DNA of 64,000 nt from Salvelinus alpinus (taxonomy: Eukaryota; Chordata; Actinopteri; Salmoniformes; Salmonidae). The position numbers were made by a program, and so were the translations under genes. Position 1 is the stretch's first letter. Every line of letters begins with the position of its first letter. The notes beneath the pieces were generated by a model that made no database searches, was not told the DNA's origin, and saw only the letters and a list, made by a program, of their open reading frames with translations. Shown here piece after piece: positions 43,235 to 57,829 of this stretch. The stretch is from assembly GCF_045679555.1 (NCBI RefSeq), contig NC_092091.1, positions 70,732,963 to 70,796,962 of the forward strand, written 5' to 3'.

Positions 43235-45535
43235 CCTTCTCTGAAAGGCATTGTGAATACAGGCCCAGAGCTGGAGATATTCAAGAAGGACTCGTAAATC
43301 AGATGCACACCCCGGCAGTCAAGCACCTTTTTCTTTGTCCCAGAATGGTCCCAAAAATAAGCCATTATCTCAAGTGTATGTTTCCCCTTCTTCGCCAATA
43401 GCTGCTTAACTATGTTCCTGTCTGGCGGTGCGAATGGGGAGCACGCTTCCATAGAGGCTGTAAATTTTGGGGAAACGTTTAAGTCACTGCCAACCTTGTT
43501 AAACTGGATTACAAATCCAGCACTTCCAAAGTAACTTTTCTTAGTGTTTTATTGTCTTGTGTTTTTACTATTTCCACTTGATTTCCTCGTTTAAATGTGC
43601 CAAACACCTACATAGTGAAATGTTATGCCAAATCATGTGATTAAAAACACATTGTGGTGAACAAATGTTGCGTGTTTGTCTGGTCTGCCCAGTTTTTGAT
43701 TTTCTGTTGTCAAGTTCCGTCAGTCAATGTAGCGATTGAGGTTTAAGATACATTTGTTGTACAGTATCAGTTGAGGTGGACATTTAAACAGACTAGAGAA
43801 TTAACACGTGCCATTTTGAACCATAGATGTTGTATTTGTAACCCAGATGTTTCAAGCGTTCAAGTCTCTGCATGCATGGTCTCTCTCTCTCTCTGTCTCG
43901 TTCTCTCTTTCTTTCGTTCTTCACCCTAATGCTTTATAATTACTGGGGGGGGGGGGGTCACAAGGTAGACCACTGACCAGCCCAGGGCACTTTTGAAACA
44001 GCCTGCCAACAACTCAGTCACTATAGGACCTTTGTTAACTCATTAGTATAGTACTCCAGTACTACAGCCCTGGCTGGTTCAAACTACACTGGACTGTATG
44101 TTTATCAAGCACTTTAGCTAGTTCACATATTTACATGTGTATTTGAACAACATGGTCTCTATGCACCATTACCACAATGGAGTCCAATTAGAAGTTGTCT
44201 CAATGTTTAGAGTGGGACTGACCTCTCACCTCATACTGAACTGAAGCAACACACACACACACAAATGCATGCACACACACTTTTCACAAATTACTGTACA
44301 TCTGACAGTCTAACGTTGAAATGTAGTCTTTGTCTAATGCAAACGTTTAATCTTTTCACAAAGAGATGTTCTGTTACTTCACCGATACACCACTGTGAAT
44401 AACAGCCTGGCTCCACTGTATCTGTCTTCCCTCTGGTCTAGCCAGGCAGCACTGGACTGGTTTCAAGTTGCACACTAGCTGTAGGACTTGAGTGACACCA
44501 AGTCATTGGCTTCCCGTCCGAGCTGTAATTGGGTCAGATGACTGGCGTGCTACAGCGGTTTAAATCCCTCACATAAATATAGACCTGGAAGACTCGCTTG
44601 CTATGCGGAGCTCCCCACACGACCCCCCCCCCCCCCTTTCTCACTACATTACTCCAGAGTCCAACTAGCTCTTCCTCATGCAAACAACCAAGTGAGTAAT
44701 CAAGAGTCCTCGTATGTTGATTACTTTACGTTAAGTTGCTGTAATGTAAAGTAACAACATACAATACATTTATGTAATGTAAAGTAACACTTTACAATAA
44801 GTTGCTGTAATGCAAAGTAACACTTTACAATAAGCTCTTATAGCTAAGTAGTAACACTGCAGTTACTACAGTAACAGCATAGTTATTTGTTAGTGTTACG
44901 ACTACTACAAGTATTACAGCAGCGTAATGTCAAGTGTACTGAGTTGATTCGGTCCATGGGGTAGTGCCTCAATGGTAATCCGCCCTGGATGCCTGAACCT
45001 AAACACTGTAATACGGTGTTGGTAATAAGAGAACTCATGTTTCATTGTACGACAAAGCCCAACTATGCCTTTAAACAAATACAAAAATGACAAGTAAGCA
45101 TTTCATTGTATCCTGACGAATAAACATTGATTTTGTTTTGGATCAGCACTCTGAGACACTTTATAAAATACAGGACCTGGACGATTAATGGAAAGACGTG
45201 CTACTTTCTTTGCAAGTTTTATTCTGACATCTAAGTTGCAAAATAATACCAGGCTCTGAAGTACTAGATTCTTTGTCGTGAAATATGAACTATTTCATTT
45301 TTTACTGGGACTCTTTCACGGCCTCCTGGAATCCACACATTATATTGACCCTGTGGCAACAATACTGAACGAATGAACACATTTTAAGTGCAATACTAGA
45401 GCAATTGTATGCAAAAGTCACGAATACAAAATACAAGTGAACACAAATACTATGTAATAAAGAACGTAATAGAAGACGTTATATATTGAGAAAAAAAAGA
45501 AATATACTATGTCAAGTAACAGTATATAGGGCCTT
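43235..45535. other. Non-coding DNA with short simple repeats
   Basis: It contains a G13 run at about 43946, a C14 run at about 44621, a CA patch at 44250-44280, and partial duplications around GTAATGTAAAGTAAC at 44740-44835. No gene was recognised. Confidence 0.45.
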
Positions 45536-45743
45536 GAGAAAGTATTTTTCACATTTTGTTGTTACATCCTGATTTTAAAATGGATTCAATTGCGATTTAT
45601 TTATTTTTTTGTCACTGGCCTACACACAGTACCCCAAAATGTCAGTGGAATGATGCTTTTTGACATTTTTACAAATTAACAAAAAATGAAAAGATGAGTC
45701 TTGAGTCAAGTATTCAACCCCTTTGTTATGACAAGCCTAAACA
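45536..45743 (+). mobile_element. Extra 5' end of a Tc1-like element
   Basis: It starts GGGCCTTGAGAAAGTATTTT and continues through TTGTTACATCCTGATTTTAA, parallel to the start of the full element at 46624 (TTACAGCCTGAATAAAAATG). It runs directly into the 49-bp array. Confidence 0.7.
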
Positions 45744-46623
45744 CAGTGCCTTCAGAAAGTATTCAACCCCTTTGTTATGACAAGCCTAAACACAGTGCCT
45801 TCAGAAAGTATTCAACCCCTTTGTTATGACAAGCCTAAACACAGTGCCTTCAGAAGGTATTCAACCCCTTTGTTATGGCAAGCCTAAACACAGTGCCTTC
45901 AGAAGGTATTCAACCCCTTTGTTATGGCAAGCCTAAACACAGTGCCTTCAGAAAGTATTCAACCCCTTTGTTATGACAAGCCTAAACACAGTGCCTTCAG
46001 AAGGTATTCAACCCCTTTGTTATGGCAAGCCTAAACACAGTGCCTTCAGAAGGTATTCAACCCCTTTGTTATGGCAAGCCTAAACACAGTGCCTTCAGAA
46101 GGTATTCAACCTCTTTGTTATGGCAAGCCTAAACACAGTGCCTTCAGAAGGTATTCAACCTCTTTGTTATGACAAGCCTAAACACAGTGCCTTCAGAAGG
46201 TATTCAACCCCTTTGTTATGGCAAGCCTAAACACAGTGCCTTCAGAAGGTATTCAACCTCTTTGTTATGGCAAGCCTAAACACAGTGCCTTCAGAAGGTA
46301 TTCAACCCCTTTGTTATGGCAAGCCTAAACACAGTGCCTTCAGAAGGTATTCAACCCCTTTGTTATGGCAAGCCTAAACACAGTGCCTTCAGAAGGTATT
46401 CAACCCCTTTGTTATGGCAAGCCTAAACACAGTGCCTTCAGAAAGTATTCAACCCCTTTGTTATGGCAAGCCTAAATACAGTGCCTTCAGGAAGTATTCA
46501 ACCCCTTTGTTATGGCAAGCCTAAACATAGTGCCGTCAGGAAGTATTCAACCCCTTTGTTATGGCAAGCCTAAACACAGTGCCTTCAGGAAGCATTCAAC
46601 CCCTTTGTTATGGCAAGCCTAAA
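45744..46623. repeat. 49-bp minisatellite built from Tc1 parts
   Basis: About 18 units occur. Each begins with the Tc1 terminal repeat, CAGTGCCTTCAGAA(A/G)GTATT, and ends with an internal piece of the same element, CCTTTGTTATGGCAAGCCTA. The internal piece also occurs once at 46811-46832. Variation among units is mostly at G/A and C/T positions. Confidence 0.92.
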
Positions 46624-48107
46624 CACAGTGCCTTCAGAAAGTATTCACAAACATGTGTTGTTACAGCCTGAATAAAAATGTCATTGAATTGAGATTTTGT
46701 GTCATTGATCTACGCACAATACCCCATAAGGTCAAAGGGTTTGTAGGGAATTTGAGTTTTTTTTTTTTTTTAAATGTACTGAAATGTTTTGAGTTAATAA
46801 CTATTCAACTCCTTTCTTATGGCAAGCCTAAATACGTTCATGAGTAAAAATGTGCTTAACAAATTGCAAAATAAGTTGCATGGACTCGTTCCATAACAGT
46901 GGTTAACATGATTTTTGGATGACTACCCCATCTCTGTACCCCACACATACAATTCTCTGTAAGGTTCCTCAACTGAGTAGTGAATTTAAAGAACAGATTC
47001 AACTACAAAGAGCAGGGAGGTTTTTCAATGCATCGCAAAGACTCTGAATATCCCTTTGAGCATGGTGAAGTTATTAATTACACTTTGGATGATGTATCAA
47101 TACACCCAGTCATTACAAAGATAAAGGTGTCCTTCCTAACTCAGTTGCCAGAGAGCAAGGAAACTGCTCAGAGATTTCACCATGAGGCCAATGGTCATTG
47201 GTCATCGTTTCAGAGTTTAATGGTTGTGATATGAGAACTGAGGATGGACCAACAAAACTGTGGTTACTCCACAATACTAACCTAAATGACAAAGTGGAAA
47301 GAAGGAAATATTCCAAAACATGCATTCTGTTTGCAACAAGGCACTAAAGTAATATTGCAAAAAGTTTGGCAAAAAAAGTAACTTTTTTCCCTGAATACAA
47401 AGTGTTATGTTTGGGGCAAACACAACACATCACTGAGTACCACTCTTCATATTTTCAAGCATGGTGGTGGCTGCATCATGTTATGAGTTTGCTTGTCATC
47501 AGCAAGGACTAGGGAGTTTTTTAGGATAAAAATAAACGGAATACAGCTATAATCACAGTCAAAATCCAAGAGGAAAACCTGGTTCAGTCTGCTTTCCAAC
47601 AGACACTGGGAGACAAAAGTACCTTTCAGCAGGACAATAACCTAAAACACAAATCATCTTGCTTACCAAGGCTACATGAATGTTCCTGAGTGGCCTAGTT
47701 ACAGTTTTGACTTAAACCGGCTTGAAAATCTATGGCAAAACTTGAAAATGGCTGACTAGCCATTATCAGCAATCAACTTGACAGAGCTTGAAGAATTTTC
47801 AAAAGAATAACGGGCAAATATTGTACAATCCAGGTGTGCAAAGCTCTTAAACTTACCCAAAAAGACTCACAGCTGTAATCGCTGCCTAAAGTGCTTCTAC
47901 AAAGTATTGACTCGGGGGTGTGAATACTTATGTAAATTAGATATTTCTATTTCATTCTCAAAAAACATGTTTTCACTTTGGCATTATTGGGTATTGTGTG
48001 TAGATGACTGAAAAAAAACTAAAAATGTAATCCAATTTGAATTCTGTCTGTAACATCAAAATGTGAAATAAGTCAAGGGGTATGAATACTTTCTGAAGGC
48101 ACTGTAA
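46624..48107 (+). mobile_element. Tc1-like element with decayed transposase
   Basis: The 5' end is CAGTGCCTTCAGAAAGTATT and the 3' end CTTTCTGAAGGCACTGTA. Between them are Tc1-like remnants on the plus strand (for example CAGGACAATAACC at 47629, the former catalytic QDN region), full of stops. Confidence 0.85.
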
Positions 48108-49080
<973 letters not shown>

Positions 49081-49954
49081 TTCTGAAGCAGAATCATGCA
49101 GACTCACTGCTGGTATACCAGACCTACCTGTTGGAGGCGCCCACTGTGTTCTCAGTGTTTGGGATCGGTGCCTGGATGACACAGTATACTAGCAATACTT
49201 CATCCTTCTGCATGAATGAAATGAGAATGTAGCAGCAGCGAGAGTGTTAAACTGAGGGGGGTGTTATAGGGGAGGATGTTGACGCAAATTCCATCAGCGA
49301 CGTCAAATCAGATCAAAGCAGCCAGTGTGGCTGGTTAAGATGAAATCAGACCACAGATTGCTTAGAGCCGTCTAGCGGTCTACAAGCACAAACGTCATGC
49401 TCAGGACACTGCTTCTTCCTGACTGTAGAATGCTGAAAAAGCTCAATTTACTTACTTGAAGTAGGCAGCATATTCCCCTCACCTCCACTACGACATGTTC
49501 ATGTTCAAGGATCTGTTGCCTGGCGACATCCACTGCTCTATTGGTCGCTCCATACATTCAGTATGAAACTGCCATCATAGAAGTCTCTAACCAATCAGAT
49601 TATCAAAGCCAATGATGTGATACATGATCCGTGTAGGCAGGCTCTGGCCCAACCCATCGGTTTCTGGGACCAATGAGAATGTTCAGAATGTGTTCGCATC
49701 CTACAAGACGTCGGGGAGGAAAGCAAATCCAGACTCATTATGTAGAGGAAATGGTAGTGGACGTGGCTGGCTAGTCAGGCTAAAGGATCTGACTTTAATA
49801 TGCAAAAATATAAAAGATGAATGTATAATCTTGGTATACATATTCCACAAACCCCATAGAAATCCAACAAAAAACGATGGAGTGGATAGTCCATTCAAGA
49901 ACAGTATATCCAATCACTGTGGCTGCATTTCCCCTTCAATTCACAACCATTTCA
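49081..49954. other. Non-coding DNA, nothing recognised
   Basis: Open frames of 60-111 codons exist on both strands, with no recognisable domain and no support from codon bias. Confidence 0.4.
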
Positions 49955-51035
49955 ACTGATTGCTGCCCACACCTGCCTGCCCGTCCAGCATCACCACTCT
50001 GGATGGTTCTGACTTAGAATATGTGGACAACTATAAATGCCTAGGTGTCTGGTTAGACTGTAAACTCTCCTTCCAGACTCACATTAAGCATCTCCATTCC
50101 AAAATTAAATCTAGAATCGGCTTCCTATTTCGCAACAAAGCCTCCTTCACTCATGCTGCCAAACATACCCTCGTAAAACTGACAATCCTACCGATCCTTG
50201 ACTTCGGCGATGTCATTTACAAAATAGCTTCCAACACTCTACTCAGCAAATTGGATGAAGTCTATCACAGTGCCATCCGTTTTGTCACCAAAGTCCCATA
50301 TACAACCCACCACTGCGACCTGTATGCTCTCGTTGGCTGGTCCTCGCTTCATATTCGTTGCCAAACCCACTGGCTCCAGGTCATCTATAAGTCTTTGCTT
50401 GGTAAAGCCCCGCCTTATCTCAGCTCACTGGTCACCATAGCAGCACCCACCCGTATCACGCGCTCCAGCAGGTATATCTCACTGGTCATCCCCAAAGTCA
50501 ATTCCTCATATGGCCGCCTTTCCATCCAGTTCTCTGCCGCCAATGACTGGAACGAACTGCAAAAATCACTGAAGCTGGAGACTCATATCTCCCTCACTAA
50601 CTTTAAGCACCAGCTGTCAGAGCAGCTCACAGATCACTGCACCTGTACATAGCCCATCTGTAAATTAGCCCATCCAACTACCTCATCCCCATACTGTTAT
50701 TAAAAAAAAAAAAATCCTTTGCACCCCAGTATCTCTACTTGCTCATTCATCTTCTGCACATCTATCACTCCAGTGTTTAATTGCTAAATTGTTATTACTT
50801 CGCCACTACGGCCTATTTATTGCCTTACCTCCCTAATCTCACCTCATTTGCACACACTGTATATAGACTTTTCTATTGTGTTATTGACTGTACATTTGTT
50901 TATTCCATGTGTAACTGTGTTGTTGTTTGTGTCGCATTGTTTTGCTTTATCTTGGCCAGGTCACAGTTGTAAATGAGAACCTGTTCTCAACTAGCCTACC
51001 TGGTTAAATAAAGGTGAAATAAAACATTTAAAAAA
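49955..51035 (+). mobile_element. 5'-truncated non-LTR retrotransposon (LINE)
   Basis: It holds the C-terminal end of a reverse-transcriptase protein, a 3' UTR, and a tail TGTAAATGAGAACCTGTTCT followed by ACCTGGTTAAATAAAGGTGA. The tail resembles that of the HpaI-type SINEs in this window. The 5' part is missing, as is normal for LINE insertions. RSg-1-like by this tail criterion. Confidence 0.85.
49960..50652 (+). pseudogene. LINE ORF2 C-terminal fragment (230 codons)
   Basis: The frame reads YKCLGVWLDCKLSFQTHIKH, RIGFLFRNKASFTHAAKHTL and YGRLSIQFSAANDWNELQKS. These are the conserved blocks after the reverse transcriptase core of fish CR1/Rex-like LINEs. The catalytic polymerase motifs lie upstream and are absent. 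The ATG is internal, so this is not a gene in its own right. Confidence 0.85.
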
Positions 51036-51498
51036 ATACAAATTCACCTAGCGCGTTTACAAGGAGGAACTCCTCCAAATCATTTGGATATGAATTTAAA
51101 TACATTTGAAAAATATTCCCAAGGAAAAGCTGCTAAACTAAGCTGCTGTGTCTGTGTCTTTACCCTGTGTCCCCTGTCTTTAGATCAGGTGTCCCAGCGA
51201 CCAGAGGCCGTTGCTGATTCCTATCTGTTGTTGGGTAATTGTCTCTGCTCTCCCCCTCTCAACGTTTCACCTTTTCTGATGTTACAGAGGGGTACATCAA
51301 CATATGAATAGAGGAGAAAGGGAAAGTTCCCCACTGGAACTAATTGGTGTTTGTCTCAAATCACTCAATAATGTTGTAAAATGATTTTATATAAAATGTT
51401 TGCAACACATATGCATTACTTAGTTGCTATTTAAACAAGGAATGTCCATGTGAGTACCTAGCTCCTTCCTCAAACCTGCAGAAATAAAATTGTCAAAC

Positions 51499-52702
51499 TA
51501 CACTATATATACAAAAGTATGTGTACACCCCTTCAAATTAGTGGATTAGGCTATTTCAGCCACACCCATTGCTGACAGGTGTATAAAATCGAGCACACAG
51601 CCATGCAATCTCCATAGACAAACAGTGGCAGTAGACAAACAGTGGCCTTACTGAAGAGCTCAGTGACTTTCAACGTGGCACCGTCATAGGATGTCACCTT
51701 TCCAACAAGTTAGTTCGTCAAATTTCTTCCCTGCTAGAGCTGCCCTGGTCAACTGTAAGTGCTGTTATTTTGAAGCGGAAACGCCGTAAAGTGGTAGGCC
51801 ACACAAGCTCACAGAACGGGACCGCCGAGTGCTGAAGCGCGTAGCGCATAAACATCGTCTGTTCTCGGTTGCAACACTCACTACCGAGTTCCAAACTGCC
51901 TCCGGAAGCAATGTCAGCACAATAACTGTTTGTCGGGAGCTTCATGAAATGGGTTTCCATGACCGAGCAGCCGCACACCAGCCTAACATCACCATGCGCA
52001 ATGCCAGTCATCGACTGGAGTGGTGTAAAGCTCTGCACCATTGAACTCTGGACCAGCGGAAACACTTTCTCTGGAGTGATGAATCACGCTTCACCGTCTG
52101 GCAGTCCCACGGACAAATCTGGGTTTGGTGGATGCCAGGAGAACGCTACCTGCCCGAATACATAGTGCCAACTGTAAAGTTTGGTGTAGGAGGAATAATG
52201 GTCTGGGGCTGTTTTTCATGGTTCGGGCTAGACCCCTTAGTTCCAGTGAAGGGAAATCATAACGCTACAGCATACAATGACTGTCTAGATGATTCTCTGC
52301 TTCCATCTTCGTGGCAAAAGTTTGTGCAAAGCCCTTTCCTGTTTCAGTTGACAATGCCCCCGTGCACAAAGCAAGGTCCATACAGAAATGGTTTATCGAG
52401 ATCGATGTGGAGGAACTTGACTGGCCTGCACAGAGCTCTCTCCCATCGAACACCTTTGGGATGAATTGGAACACTGGCTGTGAGCCAGGCCTAATCGCCC
52501 AGCATCAGTGACCGGCCTCAATTATACTCTAGTGGCTGAAGCAAGTCCCTGTAGCAATGTTCCAACATCTAGTGGAAAGCCTTCCCAGAAGAGTGGAGGC
52601 TGTTATAGCAGCAAAGGGGGATCAACTCCATATTAATGCCCGTGATTTTGGAATGAGATGTTCAATGAGCAGGTGTCCACATATTTTTGGTTATGTAGTG
52701 TA
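51499..52702 (+). mobile_element. Tc1-like transposon
   Basis: The ends are TACACTATATATACAAAAGT and TTTTTGGTTATGTAGTGTA, with TA flanks. Length is about 1.2 kb. The transposase is on the plus strand and broken. Confidence 0.85.
51650..52640 (+). pseudogene. Tc1 transposase pseudogene
   Basis: Fragments in shifting frames: FSVATLTTEFQTASGSNVST (helix-turn-helix linker), LWSDESRFT-like bases at about 52073-52098, [20 protein letters not shown], and a decayed end after 52420. Several indels and stops mean no function. Confidence 0.82.
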
Positions 52703-52789
52703 AATCCTGCAAAATTCTGGAAAATGTATGTATTAGTTGCCTTACACACAAAAAATGAATGGCCTTAAAAGGTTTATTGATATAAAGCT

Positions 52790-53281
52790 CTCAAACTCTC
52801 AAACTCTGGACCTCGAAGCCAGTTCCACTGCTTTTTTCCCATTGTTCCCCTATAATCAGGGACTGATTGTCCACCGGACCTGCTACCTGTCCCAGACCTG
52901 CTGTTTTCAACTCTCTAGAGACCGCAGGAGCGGTAGAGATACTCTTAATGATCGGCTATGAAAAGCCAACTGACATTTACTCCTGATTATTATTTGACCA
53001 TGCTGGTCATTTATGATCATTTGAACATCTTGGCCATGTTCTGTTATAATCTCCACCCGGCACAGCCAGAAGAGGACTGGCCACCCCTCATAGCCTGGTT
53101 CCTCTCTAGGTTTCTTCCTAGGTTTTGGCCTTTCTAGGGAGTTTTTCCTAGCCGCCGTGCTTCTACACCTGCATTGCTTGCTGTTTGGGGTTTTAGGCTG
53201 GGTTTCTGTACAGCACTTCGAGATATTAGCTGATGTACGAAGGGCTATATAAAATAAACTTGATTTGATTTGATTTGATTT
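52790..53281 (+). repeat. L2-type LINE 3' UTR with TGATTT tail
   Basis: CACCCGGCACAGCCAGAAGA, CCTAGGTTTTGGCCTTTCTA and GGGCTATATAAAATAAACTT are followed by tandem GATTT units at 53261-53281, a typical short-motif LINE tail. It carries no coding part. Confidence 0.75.
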
Positions 53282-53567
53282 CAACATGGTACACCAGGTG
53301 TGTGCAATTAATGATCAGGTAGAACAGAAAACCAGCAGGTTTCGGACTTCGTAGGGTAAGAGTTGAATTAAACCAGTTTAATGAGACGGTTGATACTCTT
53401 GCAGTACATTTGGATCAAAGTACAGATGTAGGATCTTAATTAGACCTATATTGTCACAGCAAAATAATCCTGCAACAACCGGATTTGAATGTTTAGTCCG
53501 TAATGTTTCTTGATCGTTGGTTTGGCTATTTTGTTAGGCTACATGAAAATTGCAATACTGTTAATAA

Positions 53568-53750
53568 ATCAAATCAAATGTTATTTGTCACATGCTTAGT
53601 AAACAACAGGTGTAGACTAACAGTGAAATTCTTACTTACGGGTTCTTTTCCCACAATGCAGTTAAAGATCAAAAATAAACATAGAAATAGTGATGCAAGG
53701 AATAAATACACAGTGAATAACAGATATCAAGTTGTGTTAATGTGTTGTGG
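53568..53750. repeat. Dispersed repeat starting AAATCAAATCAAATG
   Basis: AAATCAAATCAAATGTTATT then GTAAACAACAGGTGTAGACT and AACAGTGAAATTCTTACTTA. A high-copy salmonid repeat by recollection; its head resembles the reverse complement of the TTTGATTTGATTT LINE tail. Confidence 0.6.
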
Positions 53751-53839
53751 TTTTTCAGTGAATTTATGTAAATCACAAAGCTAATCTACATTTCCTGCGG
53801 TACAGGGAAATTCTCAGCAACAAAAGATGAATCCAATTA

Positions 53840-54260
53840 AAGCATGTATCAGTAGTTTAAACAATAACAAAAAGTTGTCCTCGCCCGTTTCGGTAAAACG
53901 TTGAGTGATTGGGCTGGAGAAATTGAACCACTCTCAAATTCATAGACTGAGCTATGGATGCAAGTACTGACCATCCATGATACACAAACTATAGTTTTAA
54001 CCATGTTTTCAGGCTATATAGTGTTTGTTTACGTTTTACTTTGTTTCGAGTAAATCAAGCTTATATTTTATTTTCTTATATGTACCCAGTTGAACTAAAG
54101 CTCATGAAGCATTTCTAAGTTATATTCTTCAAGAATCAATGGGTACATATTATTAAAGTCCAAAAATGTAGCAACTGCAGTTTCCCCCTTTTAACAGAAG
54201 GTGTTGATTTCCCTTAGTAGACTATTCAATGTACAGAGGGATTCATTTAGGCAACGTAAG
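53840..54260. repeat. Dispersed repeat, copy B
   Basis: It aligns along its length with 42170-42585 in the same orientation, about 11.7 kb away. The divergence suggests separate insertions of one family and not a recent segmental duplication. Confidence 0.8.
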
Positions 54261-55310
54261 TCCAAATGGATGTAGCATCTGCTGATTGGCCATTTAAGAT
54301 CCAACATCTGTAGCTAGCTATCCACATGGCTGATTCTTTCCGTTATACGATGGATATCATTTACATTATACACAGGGCATGGATATTAGATTAACAGATC
54401 AAATTGTTTTCCGGTGGAGAAGTTCGATGTCTAAAGTTGAATCAAAAGGGCTACATTGCTGGCAAAGTTATCACATTTATTTGGAGAAATAACAGTAGTG
54501 TGTTATTTTATATGAGTATAATAGTTTCTATTATTTTCTGGAAACTGAATATCTCAACTTAAGCAGTTCTCTCTAGCTTTCTCTCTCGTGTCTCTGGTAT
54601 AAAGTGGGTTAGTTTTGACATTCTCTTCTATAACAGTGCGGTTTCCCTGTCTGAGGTGAAAGAGTCTAGAAACGTAATAACGAGAAGCTCAAATGTGTAC
54701 ATTGTAGTGTACAGTCTAGCTCGTCAGCTCTCGCTCCTGTCTCTGGTTTGGTTTGAGGTGGGTTAGATTTAACATTCTCCTCTGCAACAGAACAGCTTCC
54801 TGTTGGTGCCTGCAGTCCAGGCCTAATCACCAGATTATGACACGATAAAGGCAGGGTGTGTCACATGACTTGCCTCTGGAGCCCTAGAGCACTGAACTCC
54901 CTCTCTCTGTGTCTCTCCCTCTCTCTGTTGTCAACTGGCTGTGGAATCCATTTCTGATTCTGCAGACTGGGCAATCTCATCTAGTGGATGCATTTCCCAA
55001 TGCAAATAAGAATATAAACTATGCACATTTTCATACACCCTTTTAAAAATCCTCAGACATTTTAGGAGTTTGTTATAAATACTGTAATATTCAGTTGAAT
55101 TAAAGGGACACATCATGACATCTTCAAACTAGGCTAAACTGTAACCTAGTTTAAAGGCAGCCTGTTTGTATGTAATACCATTGCATTTACCGCAGTACTT
55201 TGTCTCAAATGACATCAACATACACGGTAATACCCTTCCTAAAATGTTTTCTTTGGATCTATATTAATAGATGACCTCAAACACACCTCACCCACTCCTG
55301 TTTGTAATTT
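54261..55310. other. Non-coding DNA, nothing recognised
   Basis: AT-rich, with short CT patches near 54578 and 54898-54925. No gene or transposon was recognised. Confidence 0.4.
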
Positions 55311-55321
55311 CATCCCAGAAA

Positions 55322-55600
55322 CCCCCAACTCCCTAAATGAGGGGCCCGAGCTTGGTCCTGCCTCTGCACCATACACCCCCAACTCCCTAAATGAGGGGCC
55401 CGAGCTTGGTCCTGCTTCTGCACCATACACCCCCAACTCCCTAAATGAGGGGCCCGAGCTTGGTCCTGCCTCTGCACCATACACCCCCAACTCCCTAAAT
55501 GAGGGGCCCGAGCTTGGTCCTGCCTCTGCAATGTACACCCCCAACCTCCTAAAAGAGGTGCCCGAGCCTGGTTCTGCCTCAACACAATTCACATAGCCTA
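55322..55600 (-). repeat. 54-bp minisatellite, five units
   Basis: The unit begins CCCCCAACTCCCTAAATGAG and continues GGGCCCGAGCTTGGTCCTGC. Because 54 is a multiple of three, the minus strand stays open for 135 codons with an 18-residue repeat, FRELGVYGAEAGPSSGPS. Nothing else suggests a gene. Confidence 0.92.

Positions 55601-57829
<2,229 letters not shown>

Noticed and set aside
52907-53287. 126-codon minus-strand frame
   Set aside because: It is the reverse of a LINE 3' UTR ending in a TGATTT tail.
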